Below, piece after piece: positions 18,938 to 28,016 of a stretch of DNA of 64,000 nt. Numbering within the stretch: the first letter of the stretch is position 1; every line of letters begins with the position of its first letter. The translations under genes were made by a program, and so were the position numbers. The notes under the pieces are model-generated. The model ran no database searches, was not told the origin of the DNA, and saw only the letters and a program-made list of their open reading frames with translations. Where the stretch lies: contig JAUJOR010000006.1 in assembly GCA_030447525.1 (NCBI GenBank), positions 131,331-195,330 on the forward strand, read 5' to 3'. The DNA is from Chloroflexota bacterium (GTDB taxonomy: Bacteria; Chloroflexota; UBA11872; UBA12225).

Positions 18938-19369
18938 GTGAACGATAAACGGGCAGACGCCGAAGCCGGGAACGAAGGCGACCTCGGGTATCGCGGCCAC
19001 GTCTGCATCACGGAGCGCGGGGGCGAGCAGTTGGTGTGGTACGTCGAGCGGCTGTGTGGAGCTGGCGCGGGACCTGCCGCGGGACCTGCCGGTGGAGGAC
19101 GTGCCGATCGAGGAGGTGCTCGGCTACCTGGAGGCGCCGTGGGGGCCGGTGCGCCCGACGCCCGCCGAGGCGCCCGCTACGCCGGGCGGATCTTCTCCGT
19201 CGACCTGTCGTACCCGATCATCTTCGCGGCCGAGGGGTACGTGATGGACGGCACGCACCGCATCGCCAAGGCCTTCGCGCTCGGCCTGCCCTCGATCAAG
19301 GCGGTGCAGTTCCCCGCCACCCCCGAGCCCGACGAGCGCCACCCCAAGCCTCCCACCGGCAACACGTAG
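18938..19369 (+). CDS. ParB-like domain protein 1 (middle out of frame)
   Basis: From GTG 18938 the frame runs DLGYRGHVCITERGGEQLVW, goes out of register for about 37 codons (true frame: ARDLPRDLPVEDVPIEEVLG), then returns for FSVDLSYPIIFAAEGYV, MDGTHRIAKAFALGLPSIKA and the stop. The core YPI...DGTHRIAKA resembles the ParB/sulfiredoxin-like nuclease-fold motif of small stand-alone proteins. Two compensating indels leave the ORF open but scramble residues about 40-77. A second protein of this type is at 41.9 kb, again near a nucleotidyltransferase. The biological role is unknown. Confidence 0.6.
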   Translation: MNDKRADAEAGNEGDLGYRGHVCITERGGEQLVWYVERLCGAGAGPAAGPAGGGRADRGGARLPGGAVGAGAPDARRGARYAGRIFSVDLSYPIIFAAEGYVMDGTHRIAKAFALGLPSIKAVQFPATPEPDERHPKPPTGNT

Positions 19370-19734
19370 CCACGCGTGGCGGAGCGTTCCCCGGCGCGAG
19401 CGCGCGCGCCAAATGGGTGGCGAGCACGATCGCCCTGGCCCCATGGCCTCCTGGCCCACTGGCCCGCCTGCGGGGAGGGCACCCGTCCCCGCGCATCCGC
19501 GTCCAGCGGGCGCAGCGGGCGCGTGTCCCAGGTGGAGCCCGTGCGCGAGGCCGAGCGCGGGCCGCGCTCAAGCACGCGCGTGGGGGTGGCGGGGGCGTGT
19601 CGCGGGGCACCGTGACGGCGATCGATCCGGCCTGCGGCATGGCCAAGTGATCGCGGCCAACGTCGTGGCCCCTCTGGAGACGTAAGGCAGCACATAATAG
19701 TGAGGGCCGATTGAGGGCTGACGGAGTAGAGAGC
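19370..19734. other. Intergenic, no gene seen
   Basis: About 365 bp of GC-rich sequence. No coding pattern, repeat or clear promoter was recognised other than the ribosome site (GGAGTAGAGAG) before the next gene. Confidence 0.5.
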
Positions 19735-20304
19735 ATGGAGAAGAGCGCGCGCGGCTTTCGGTACCAGGTAGCGGCGAGCCTCGACGGGTTCATCGCCTCG
19801 CCGGAGGGCGGGTTCGACTGGATCGTGGCGGACCCCGACATCGATTTCGCCGCGCTCTACGCGCAGTTCGACACGGCCGTGATGGGACGCAAGACGTTCC
19901 TGGCGGGGCTGGACAACGGCGGTGATGGCACGCTTCCCGGCCTAGAGGTCGTCGTGTTCTCGCGCACGCTCCGGCCGGCGGACTATCCGGCCGTCTCGAT
20001 CGTCAGCGGGCGATCCGGCCGAGCACGTGCGGTCGCTCAAGGCCGCCGGCGGCAAGGACATCTGGCTGTACGGTGGTGGGGACCTGTTCCGCACGCTCCT
20101 CGAGGCCGGTCTGGTCGACACGGTGGAGCCGGCCGTGGTGCCAGTGCTCCTCGGGGGCGGCGTTCCGCTGCTCCCACCACCGGCGCGGCGGACCCGGCTG
20201 CGCCTGACCGCCCACCGCCACTATCCCAAGTCCGAATCGTGCTGCTCGAGTACGCGGCCACGCCACCCGCGGGCGCTGGCGGCGACGCCCTTCAAGGAGC
20301 ATGA
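19735..20304 (+). pseudogene. Dihydrofolate reductase-fold protein (RibD C-terminal-like), frameshifted
   Basis: ATG 19735 follows GGAGTAGAGAG. The N-terminus FRYQVAASLDGFIASPEGGF and TAVMGRKTFLAGLD are typical of the DHFR/RibD-C family, which uses NADPH. The frame shifts near 20015 to HVRSLKAAGGKDIWLYGGGD, then LVDTVEPAVVPVLLGGGVP, and returns near 20235 for VRIVLLEYAAT. The two shifts leave the first frame open, but residues about 95-170 are scrambled. Family members range from true reductases to proteins of unknown function, so no drug resistance can be assumed. Confidence 0.75.
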
Positions 20305-20503
20305 CCAGTCCGTCCGGAACGCGCGCTCGTCCGGACCCGCAGGCGTACGCGCCCAGCGCGCGGGCACCGCGCACGCCTACGACCGCCGGCGCTCCTCGCC
20401 ACGCCGGGCACGTCTGCGGTAGCGTCACCGGCCACCGCACGCGGCTCGCTGGTGCGCGCCGCGTCCACAGGCCGCGTCCTCGTCTCACTCCTCAGGCGGC
20501 CGT

Positions 20504-20659
20504 AACCACGCAGCCTGGTGCAAAACCCCTCCATGGACGCACTCGGCCGTGAACGCGGGGGTGCTCTAACCTGGAGACGGTCGAGCGAGCCGGCAGAAAC
20601 GTGACCCAAGAGGTGGCCTATGAGCCCCAAGGCCGACTATTTCAACAGGCTGCACGCTT
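20504..20659. mobile_element. 157-bp MITE family, copy 2
   Basis: Shares AACCACGCAGCCTGGTGCAA and the following 50 bp exactly with copy 1, diverges in the centre, and ends in the same TTCAACAGGCTGCACGCTT. With copy 1 it brackets a 1.6-kb segment holding the ParB-like and DHFR-like genes. Confidence 0.8.
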
Positions 20660-20782
20660 TCCGGTAGTGGCGGCTATGTGCATCGCCCACGGAATGGCAG
20701 CGATAACGTTGAGCGGCGGGCGACACGTTGTCTGGCTGCGGGGCAGCCGTCCGTCGCGCCGGTCAGCCTCGGAAGATCTCCC

Positions 20783-21700
20783 TCATCGCGCGGGGAGCGC
20801 GGCGCGCACGAGGTCAACCGCGTGCGCGATGAGCCCGGCCCCCGGTGGCCGCCAAGCGTCCGCCAGCAGCTCCGCGGTCGCGACGTAGAACCGGAGGCCC
20901 GCGGCGACGCGCTGCTCGAGGGTCTGCGGGGCCCCAGCAGGGGCACGGGTGACGTCGGCCGCGCTCGCGACACCGAACGTCAGGCGGCGGAGGCGGGCCC
21001 ACTCGCTCTCCGACCCGGCCGCCTGCTCCCCCTGGGCGAACCAGTCTCTGCTCCAGCCGCCGTCCGGCGGCGGCGCGAGCGGGATGCCCCGCTGGACCAG
21101 GACGAGTCGGTTGAGGCCCCAGCTCAGCCCGAACTCCGCGTCCAGCAGCCGGCCGGTGGTCCCGCCGCGCCCGACAGTGCCGGACAGGCCCGCCAGTCCC
21201 TTATGCACTTCCTCGACCCATCCCACCATCGCCTCGGTGGCGAACGCGTCCGCGCGCGCCTGCATCGTGGCGTCCCACGCGAACGCCGCCGCGCGCGCCC
21301 GCAGGGCGGCGAAGTGGCCCTCGCCGTCGCGCAGGGCGCGCCCGCTCCGCAGGCCCGGAATCCGGCTCAGCGCCAGCTCCGGTCGGGCGAACCACGACTC
21401 GACCTCGTCCGGCGGGCAGTCGCTCACCACCACCAGGTGCCCGCCCTCCAGGTGGACGCCGGCGCCGGGCAACGACGGGGCGTCGGACGACGTGAATCGC
21501 ACAAGGTCGACATCGCTGAAGGCGTTGGGGTCGCCCCGGGCGTGGCTGCCCACCAGCACGAGCGCCCGTGCCGCGGGATGGTCGAAGCGCCGCACCATGC
21601 GGGGCCAGTCGACCGACCCCGCCTCATCACCAGGCACCCGCTCGCGACCCGGCCGACCCTTCGCCGGCCTCCCGCCCGACGTATTCGACATGGCCGTCAT
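20783..21700 (-). CDS. Nucleotidyltransferase-domain protein 1
   Basis: About 305 aa from ATG 21700 (GGAG six bases upstream). The catalytic core ARALVLVGSHARGDPNAFSD then VDLVRF carries the GS...DxD signature of the polymerase-beta nucleotidyltransferase superfamily (aminoglycoside nucleotidyltransferases, MNT toxins, CCA enzymes). The C-terminal two thirds are alpha-helical by composition, with no zinc or membrane motif. It is intact in contrast to most neighbours. The acceptor (antibiotic, protein or RNA) is unknown. A protein of similar length and layout is at 40.9 kb. Confidence 0.8.
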   Translation of the reverse strand: MTAMSNTSGGRPAKGRPGRERVPGDEAGSVDWPRMVRRFDHPAARALVLVGSHARGDPNAFSDVDLVRFTSSDAPSLPGAGVHLEGGHLVVVSDCPPDEVESWFARPELALSRIPGLRSGRALRDGEGHFAALRARAAAFAWDATMQARADAFATEAMVGWVEEVHKGLAGLSGTVGRGGTTGRLLDAEFGLSWGLNRLVLVQRGIPLAPPPDGGWSRDWFAQGEQAAGSESEWARLRRLTFGVASAADVTRAPAGAPQTLEQRVAAGLRFYVATAELLADAWRPPGAGLIAHAVDLVRAALPAR

Positions 21701-22185
21701 CATAGGCTCCGGTACGCTACCTCGCACCACGCCTAGGCGAAGCTTCCGACCGCTGGGACGCGAAGCCGGGAGCTCCGCCAACGCACCGCGTCACGAGGGC
21801 CCGTGAGCGCCGGCAGCGTGTTGTGTCAAATCTGAATGTGACTGAACGCGGGCAGTGGCGGCCGTGTCGCCGTGCCCGTACACTGGCGAGGCGGCCGCCA
21901 TGGGTGGGCCGCCCAGCCTTCCGCTCTCCGGCGCCCCAGTCCAATGACCCTGTATATCCGGCCCTGATCGGGTAGAGCGCCAGCCGCGCCAGCGGCCACG
22001 CGCTGGCCGGCGTGTTGCCGCGCGCTCCCGGACCTGCGGCCGGATCTCTGCGCCCGCCGCCGCGTCGGTCTGCCGCCCGCGTGCCGCCGCCGTGCGGTGA
22101 TCAGGCGCCCTCCGCTGCTCGCATCGGTCCCACCGCATCACCAATTCATCGCGACAGCAGCACTGCCAGGGAAAGGACCAGCGAC
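21701..22185. other. Intergenic, no gene seen
   Basis: About 485 bp. An open frame extends the glycosyltransferase upstream to 22012 but its composition does not look coding. No repeat was found. Confidence 0.45.
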
Positions 22186-23445
22186 TTGCCTCCGTACCGT
22201 CCCGCTCAGACTGAAGCGCCCGCGCCGTCGGCGTCCAGGTACCGCGGCCGCCTGCTGGTGGACTGGGTCTACGCCCCACCGGTGGGCCACGCCATCGAGG
22301 CGTTCAAGTTCGCGTGCGGCTACGCGCGCGCCAACCCCGATCTCGAAGTGAGTCTCCTGCTCAACTCGCGCAGCGCCCCCGAACTCGCGGAGTGCGTGCC
22401 AGGGCTCGCGCGCGTGTCTCTCATTGACCTCGACGACTTCGCGGCGCCCACCGGCCGGCGCCCCTCGCTCGAAGCCGTCCCGCAGGAGTGGGACTACCTG
22501 TTCTATGACCCCCGGCAGGACCACGCAATGCCTGGCTGGCCCCCCTACAACCACTACCGCGCCGAAGCCCGCCGCTACTTCCGCGCGGGCCGGGTGTGGA
22601 ACACGCGCGGCACGGCGGGCTTCCCGCCGCGACTCCAGCGGCCGCTCGCCCTGTCGCTGCCGCCGGGGGCGAAGGAGTACGCCGACGCCGTGCTCTCGGC
22701 GGGGCGCTCGCCGCGGATCAGCCTGCTCTTCGCGCCGGGCGGCGGGTTGCTCGCATCCGGTGGCCGCGGGCCGTTTGCGCGCACCCCGCCGATTCCGTTC
22801 TGGCGCTCGATGATCCGCTCCCTGCTCGCGGAGTACCCCACCGCCGAGTTCGTGCTGCTCGGCGCCCTGAAGGGGCACCACCACTCGCAGGGCGTCGCAC
22901 GGGAGGACGTCGCTTCGCTCAAGGCCGAGTTCCCGGCGGTGTGCGATGCCTATGACGTCGGCATCCTCAACCAGCTCGCGCTCGCCGCGCGCTGCGACGT
23001 GCACATCTCGCCGCACACCGGCTTCTCGTTCGCCGTGCAGTGCGTCGGCACGCCCTGGCTCGCGCTCTCCGGCGGCGAGATGTTCGAGTACTGGCTGAAC
23101 GGCGTCCCCTTCGCCAGTCTCTACCCCCGCTGCGACCACTATCCCTGCGCCAACTGGACGCCGCGCCACCATCCGATGCTGCCCGAGTGCGTCGAGCGCG
23201 CCCTCGCCGGTGGTCCCACCCGCTGCGCGAGCGCCGATGAGCTCGAGGCGCGGCTGCCCGAGATCCTCGCCCACGCCCGCGCGCTCATCGCCAAGGAGCG
23301 TTCGTACGTGGCGTGCGTGCGCGAGCACCACGAGGCCCTGCGCTCCAGGCTCGCCGGCATCCCGCGCCCGGCCACCGGCCCGCTCCTGGGGCACTGGCCA
23401 GACGTCATGACCGAGGAGTACGTGTTTGAACCAGCGGACCGATGA
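22186..23445 (+). CDS. GT9-like glycosyltransferase
   Basis: 419 aa from a TTG start chosen because GGGAAAGGA lies 8 bases upstream; GTG 22012 is an alternative. The N-terminal half has RLLVDWVYAPPVGHAIEAFK and LEVSLLLNSRSAPELAECVP. The C-terminal half has ISLLFAPGGGLL, AEFVLLGALKGHHHSQG and DVHISPHTGFSFAVQCVGTP then WLALSGGEMF, the acceptor/donor region typical of GT9 heptosyltransferase-like enzymes. A CxH/C-rich stretch (YPRCDHYPCANW) follows. Such enzymes transfer sugars to cell-envelope polysaccharide or lipids. No partner glycan genes are adjacent. The gene is intact. Confidence 0.7.
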   Translation: MPPYRPAQTEAPAPSASRYRGRLLVDWVYAPPVGHAIEAFKFACGYARANPDLEVSLLLNSRSAPELAECVPGLARVSLIDLDDFAAPTGRRPSLEAVPQEWDYLFYDPRQDHAMPGWPPYNHYRAEARRYFRAGRVWNTRGTAGFPPRLQRPLALSLPPGAKEYADAVLSAGRSPRISLLFAPGGGLLASGGRGPFARTPPIPFWRSMIRSLLAEYPTAEFVLLGALKGHHHSQGVAREDVASLKAEFPAVCDAYDVGILNQLALAARCDVHISPHTGFSFAVQCVGTPWLALSGGEMFEYWLNGVPFASLYPRCDHYPCANWTPRHHPMLPECVERALAGGPTRCASADELEARLPEILAHARALIAKERSYVACVREHHEALRSRLAGIPRPATGPLLGHWPDVMTEEYVFEPADR

Positions 23446-23794
23446 CCCGCACCAAACACCACTCGGTCGGGCGACTGATGCGCCGAACCACGCTTCTCGC
23501 CTTGATACTGCGGACCCGGACATGTCCGGCCGTTGCCGATAACCGGCACAGCCGCTCTGGCGCTTATCGGAATCACGATGTTGCCCACGTCGTGCGCCTT
23601 GCGTCCGGTGCGGCCAAGCCACCGCGCTCCAAGCGTGGCACGAGCCCGAAAACGGACTGGGCTTGTCGGGTCCTGTCCCGCGTGTGGGTGTCGCACTGGG
23701 CGCACGGCACCGCGTGGCTTTCACCACCCCATCCGAGTACGTTCGTGCACGTTGCCGCCGACGGTGCGGCCGGCGAGTCCCGCCGGTTCCTTTC
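23446..23794. other. Intergenic with 35-bp hairpin repeat R1
   Basis: No gene seen. Contains the R1 repeat at 23536-23570 shortly after the glycosyltransferase stop. Confidence 0.5.
23536..23570. repeat. 35-bp hairpin repeat, copy R1
   Basis: Starts CCGATAACCGGCACAG and ends TTATCGG, with arms CCGATAA/TTATCGG perfectly complementary. Copies of exactly the same length lie at 43940 and 56162. Confidence 0.75.
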
Positions 23795-24258
23795 TCAGTT
23801 CACGTCCCCGAGATAGATCCTGCGGGCGCCGGCGCACGGGCTGAGGACTTCCTTGAGCACCTTCGGGTACAGCCGATAGTGGTCCAGCTGAGCGAGGTCG
23901 AGCCACTCCACGCCGACCTGATTCCCGTCGGGAGCGGTGCCGACGGCGGGTGTCTGCCCGCAAACAATGGTGCACGCGAACATCAGCTCGGTCTGGTGGA
24001 CGTCCGCGTCGTGGTCGGCGAACTCGTGGTTGCGCCCGATGTACTCGCGGAGGCAGAGTAGCTCACCGACCTCCACGTCCACCCCGATCTCCTCGCGCAC
24101 TCGCGACGCAGCGCCTCGTGCAGCGTCTCCCCCGGCTCCTGGCCCCCGCCCGGCAGGATGTACCAAAACCCCTCGTGGTCCACGTTCTTGACGGTCAGCA
24201 GCCTGCTCGCCTCGATGATCACGGCCTTCGGTGCGACTCTGATCGGCCTCATCCCCAC
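23795..24258 (-). pseudogene. NUDIX hydrolase, one frame break
   Basis: Starts MGMRPIRVAPKAVIIEASRL at 24258. The NUDIX box is split by a frame change near 24100: GGGQEPGETLHEALRRE then VREEIGVDVEVGELLCLREY. With the shift corrected it has the full GX5EX7REUXEEXGU signature for hydrolysis of nucleoside diphosphate-linked substrates. The C-terminal half (YIGRNHEFADHDADVHQTEL) matches NUDIX proteins with H-rich loops. It is encoded on the same strand as the cupin/Gfo-Idh genes upstream but separated by about 220 bp. Confidence 0.8.
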
Positions 24259-24478
24259 GTGCCGGCACAGTGTCGCAGGACGACGGGCAGCGCGCCAGAC
24301 CGGTTGCTCTTTCGCTTCCGGCGGGCGCTCAGCGCTCCAGCAGTTCCTTGCAGCGCAGGTCGTCGAAGGCCAGCAACACCTGCTCTGGATCGTTCCACCA
24401 CACCAGCGGACGGCCCCCGCGCTGCCACTGGAACACCAGCGTGAACGGCCACGTCGCGGCGAACGGGCGGTGGTCCTC

Positions 24479-24847
24479 TCAGCACATGTCCCAGCCGTAG
24501 CCGGTCACCTGTGCGGGCGCAGAATTCGGGCCGAGCAGACGACCATGGCCGCGGGCTCGGTGCCGACGCTCTTCGCATCGCCCGGGCCCAAGTGGTAGAC
24601 AGCACCATTCAGCGAGTGCTCGAGCGCACCGGGGATGAGGTAGAGCACCTCCTCGCAGTTGGAGGGCGCGTGCAGCGGGTTCGTGGAGCCGGACTCGATC
24701 ACGACGAAGCCCAGCGTCCGCTCGGCCCCGGGGCGCAGTCTTGCCGCTGAACAGCCACTTGATGCTGTAGCTGGCGGCCGCGACGTCCGGCGTGGCGGTT
24801 GGGACGCCGTGGGCGACGATCTCCGATTCAGAGGCGATGCGTGTCAT
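24479..24847 (-). pseudogene. Cupin-like protein, frameshifted
   Basis: Starts MTRIASESEIVAHGVPTATP at 24847, 15 bases after the Gfo/Idh stop. Frame shifts near 24735 to LGFVVIESGSTNPLHAPSNC then EEVLYLIPGALEHSLNGAVY and PAAMVVCSA. Metal-binding positions of the cupin fold are suggested by HAPSNCEE and the later H. The end is uncertain (24479 or 24505). Linked with a Gfo/Idh enzyme and a sugar-binding protein, it probably serves sugar metabolism. Confidence 0.6.
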
Positions 24848-24862
24848 CCGATTGCCTGCGGA

Positions 24863-25897
24863 TCAGAATGGTGCCGGCCGGACGGACTTCCCCGTGCGCG
24901 AAGACTCCACCACCGCCAGGCAGGCGGCGACGGTGCGCGCCCCTTCGCGCCCGTCCGGCTGCGGCGGCCGGCCTTGTGCGAGGCTGTCGATGAAGTGATT
25001 GATGGTGGCGCGGTGCGAGCTTTCCTCCTGCTGCACCGGCGGCACCGCGCGCCACGGCCGGCGCTCGGCCACTTCTGTGACCGGGACACCCTCAAAGAAG
25101 TCGATCGAGATGAGCTTCTCGTCCTCCATGGACCCTTTGGTGCCGTGGAGGACGACGCGCAAGTCGGGCTCGCAGGCGCCGCGGACGCTGGCATAGGTCT
25201 GCGTCACTTTGCCGATTGCGCCGCCGGCGAGCTTGAAGACGCCGATCTGGCAATCATCTCCGGGGAACTCCGGGTAGGCGAGGTGGTTGCCGGCGCCCCA
25301 CGCCTCCTCCACCTCGCCGGCGAACCAGCGCAGGAGGTCAACGGCGTGGGCGCCGGTGCCGAGGATCGCGTCGCGCGGGTTCTCGGCGCTCTTGTACCAC
25401 GGTGTGGCATCGAACTGGCGCCCCTTGTGGGTGAAGTAGTCCAGCTCGGCATAGAAGACCTTCCCGAGTAGCCCGTCGTCCAAGACGCGCTTCATCGCCC
25501 GATAGCGGGGATGGAAGCGGCGCTCGTGCGCCACCATCAGGTACCGGCCGGCGACGTCGGCAGCGGCGATGAAACGCCGCGCGTCCTCGATGGTGGTGGT
25601 CAGCGGCTTGGTGGAGACCACATGCGCGCCGGCCCTGAGCGCCTGGATTCCCTGGTCCGCGTGCAGCCAGTCCGGCGTCATGATGCTCACCAGGTCCAGC
25701 CGCTCTGCGCTGAGCATCTCCTCCAGGTTGGCATAGCCGCGGGCACCCGGGTATTGGCCGAGGAACCTGGCCAGCCGCTCCGCGTTTGCATCGCAGAGCG
25801 CCGCCAGATCAACCGCCGGATGGGCTGTGTAGGCTTCCACGTGGTGCCGGCCGAGCCCTAGACCGACCACCGCCGCGCGCAGTATCTTGGTCACCAT
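24863..25897 (-). CDS. Gfo/Idh/MocA-family oxidoreductase
   Basis: 344 aa, intact. The Rossmann fold starts LRAAVVGLGLGRHHVEAYTA. The family signature is HVVSTKPLTTTIEDARRFIA, where the EKP lysine appears as TKP. The catalytic-domain motifs DAILGTGAHAVDLLRWFAGE carry the conserved GxHxxD histidine/aspartate. These NAD(P)-dependent enzymes act on sugars, inositols or their derivatives. It sits between a solute-binding-protein remnant (upstream) and a cupin (downstream) on the same strand, so an original carbohydrate operon is likely. Substrate unknown. Confidence 0.88.
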   Translation of the reverse strand: MVTKILRAAVVGLGLGRHHVEAYTAHPAVDLAALCDANAERLARFLGQYPGARGYANLEEMLSAERLDLVSIMTPDWLHADQGIQALRAGAHVVSTKPLTTTIEDARRFIAAADVAGRYLMVAHERRFHPRYRAMKRVLDDGLLGKVFYAELDYFTHKGRQFDATPWYKSAENPRDAILGTGAHAVDLLRWFAGEVEEAWGAGNHLAYPEFPGDDCQIGVFKLAGGAIGKVTQTYASVRGACEPDLRVVLHGTKGSMEDEKLISIDFFEGVPVTEVAERRPWRAVPPVQQEESSHRATINHFIDSLAQGRPPQPDGREGARTVAACLAVVESSRTGKSVRPAPF

Positions 25898-25916
25898 ACT
25901 CGCGGGCCCTTGCCCC

Positions 25917-26448
25917 TTACTTCTTGGCGTTCTGCTGAATGTGGTGCTGTGCCAACTCCACGGCCGCCTTCACCGCGTCAGCCGGCGTCTTCTCGCCCTT
26001 GTACGCTGCCACCGCCTGCTGCGCGGCGGTGTCCTCCATGGGCCGCTATAGACCGTCAGATAGTGTTTTGGAATCCAGGCCCCTTCCACCAGGAGTGGAG
26101 ACGGCTGAGTTGTCCAGAAGGTTTTCTGGAGATCTATAGATGGAGTTTCCCGGCCGGGCGCGCGCCGTCTTGAACTGCTCGACGAACGCCTTGTACTGCG
26201 TACTGCGGGATCTCCGAAAAAGGCGTCTTGACCTGATTGGTGGCGTGCACCGGGTCCTGGAAGGCCGGGGTGACCAAGCGCAGGTTGCGCGTCTCATTGG
26301 TGACCTACCGCATATGGCGCCACGTCTGGTCCACGTCCTTGGAGCCTCGGGCGATGGCGATGAACGAGCCTCCCTGAGGGCCGTAGCTGGCCTTACCCTC
26401 CGGGCCGATCGGGATCAGGGTGGTACCGTACATCACCTACCAGGATAA
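25917..26448 (-). pseudogene. ABC solute-binding protein remnant (C-terminal part)
   Basis: Fragments read LIPIGPEGKASYGPQGGSFI, AIARGSKDVDQTW, YKAFVEQFKTARARPGN, then MEDTAAQQAVAAYKGEKTPA and DAVKAAVELAQHHIQQNAKK before the stop. This is the C-terminus of a family 1 sugar-binding protein. The N-terminal two thirds are missing, ending where the 26.5-kb binding-protein region begins. An 88-bp AT-richer segment bounded by CTATAGA direct repeats (26046-26052 and 26134-26140) splits it before MEDTAA. Further frame breaks occur. Confidence 0.75.
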
Positions 26449-26542
26449 CTCAGTCTCTAATGGCGCCCACGACTTGTCGCCGGACGCCCGCGCTCGTAGA
26501 CTGGGCAACGGTAGGGCTCGCGCAGCGACAGGAGGGGGACAG

Positions 26543-27937
26543 ATGGCGGATCGAGCGCAGCGCGCGGCGGCCGGCCGGGACACGCCCCGGCCGGTGCCCG
26601 ACGGTCGACGGGGCACCACTACGACGCGCCGGCACCTGCTGGCGATACCGGTGGCCGGGGCGGTGGCGGTAGGGCTGGCGGCATGCGGCGGGGCATCGCT
26701 CGAGCCTGCCAAGTCGGGCTCGGCGGCGGCGCCGGTCCAGATATCTTTCGCCGCCCACGGGGACCAATCCTGGCAGGAGTTCTGGAAGACGGTAGTGGCG
26801 CGCTTCAACGACCAGCACGGGCCGCGGGTGACCGCCGAGTTCTTCACCAGCGAGCCGGACGGCTTCAGGAAATACTTCGTGCTCATCGCCGCGGGCGAGA
26901 TGTGGGACGTCTTCCGCAACGAAGAGAAGCGCATGCCGGAGTTCGCCAAGACGGGGGGCCTGCTGGACGTCGGCGCGCTGGCCTCCAAGGACCGGGACGC
27001 CAGAAAGGACGACTTCCCAGAGAGCGTGTGGGCCGAGTTCTTCTGGGAGGGGAAGCAATACGGCTTCGGGCACGACCTCTCCCCGGCGGTCATCTTTTAC
27101 AACCGCAGGCTCTTCCGCGAGCAGGGCATCCCGCTGCCGCCCACCCGGTGGGGCGATCCGTCCTGGACGTGGGACCGGTTCCTGGACGCTGCCCGGCGCC
27201 TGACCTCCGGCGGCGGCCCCAACCGGGTGTGGGGCTTCTTCGGCAACCGCTGGTGGGTGTACCAGCACCCGTGGGTCTGGTCCAACGGCGGCACCATCGT
27301 CTCCAAGGACGATAAGACCATGACGCTCGACCAGCCGGCGACGCTGGAGGCCCTGCAGTGGTACGCCGACCTCGGGTTGACCCACCGGGTGATCCCCACC
27401 CGGGCGGAGCTGCAGGAGGTGGGCAACGACCAGCGAGGCTTCGAAACCGGACGCATCGCCATGCGCATCGACAACACCTCCTACACCATCCGCATGCGCC
27501 AGTACATGCAGCAGGACCCCAGCTTCGACTGGGAGATGGCCCCCTATCCCACCGGCAAGTCGGGGGCCTTTACTCGCGTCCCGAATAACATCGTCACCGC
27601 CTGGAAGGGCACCAGGCACCCAGAAGCGGCCTGGACGTTCATGAAGTTCATGGCCAGCAAGGAGGCCACCGTGGACGCCCGGGGGATGCCCAGCCGACTG
27701 TCCGTGGGGAAGCTGCCGGAGGCGGTCAGTCGCACGCCCAACCAGAACTGGAAGTTGCTCGCCGAGGCCGGCGCCGTGCGCCGGTCCGAGCCCCGGACGC
27801 CGTACTTCAACGACTTCGACACCGCGCTGCGCACCGCCTGGGAGGAGGTCCAGGACGGCAAGCGGGGCCTGCGGGAGATAGTGACGGACAGCAAGCCGAA
27901 GCTACAGGCCATCCTGGACGGCAAGGGGACCGGGTAG
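26543..27937 (+). CDS. Extracellular sugar-type solute-binding lipoprotein 1
   Basis: 464 aa from ATG 26543, preceded by GGAGGGGG. The signal peptide has TTRRHLLAIPVAGAVAVGLA followed by ACGG: a twin-arginine-like pair and a lipobox with Cys at about 48, so it is probably an anchored lipoprotein. The mature part has AEFFTSEPDGFRKYFVLIAA and aromatic-rich WGFFGNRWWVYQHPWVWSNG, typical of family 1 carbohydrate-binding proteins. It is intact. No permease or ATPase follows; instead an ADP-ribosylglycohydrolase starts 79 bp downstream. Confidence 0.9.
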   Translation: MADRAQRAAAGRDTPRPVPDGRRGTTTTRRHLLAIPVAGAVAVGLAACGGASLEPAKSGSAAAPVQISFAAHGDQSWQEFWKTVVARFNDQHGPRVTAEFFTSEPDGFRKYFVLIAAGEMWDVFRNEEKRMPEFAKTGGLLDVGALASKDRDARKDDFPESVWAEFFWEGKQYGFGHDLSPAVIFYNRRLFREQGIPLPPTRWGDPSWTWDRFLDAARRLTSGGGPNRVWGFFGNRWWVYQHPWVWSNGGTIVSKDDKTMTLDQPATLEALQWYADLGLTHRVIPTRAELQEVGNDQRGFETGRIAMRIDNTSYTIRMRQYMQQDPSFDWEMAPYPTGKSGAFTRVPNNIVTAWKGTRHPEAAWTFMKFMASKEATVDARGMPSRLSVGKLPEAVSRTPNQNWKLLAEAGAVRRSEPRTPYFNDFDTALRTAWEEVQDGKRGLREIVTDSKPKLQAILDGKGTG

Positions 27938-28016
27938 ACGGCCGCCTGCGCCGCCGGCAGCACGAGCGCACGACCTATAACGCACCACGCACGGGCGCGA
28001 GAAGGGGACAGGGAGC

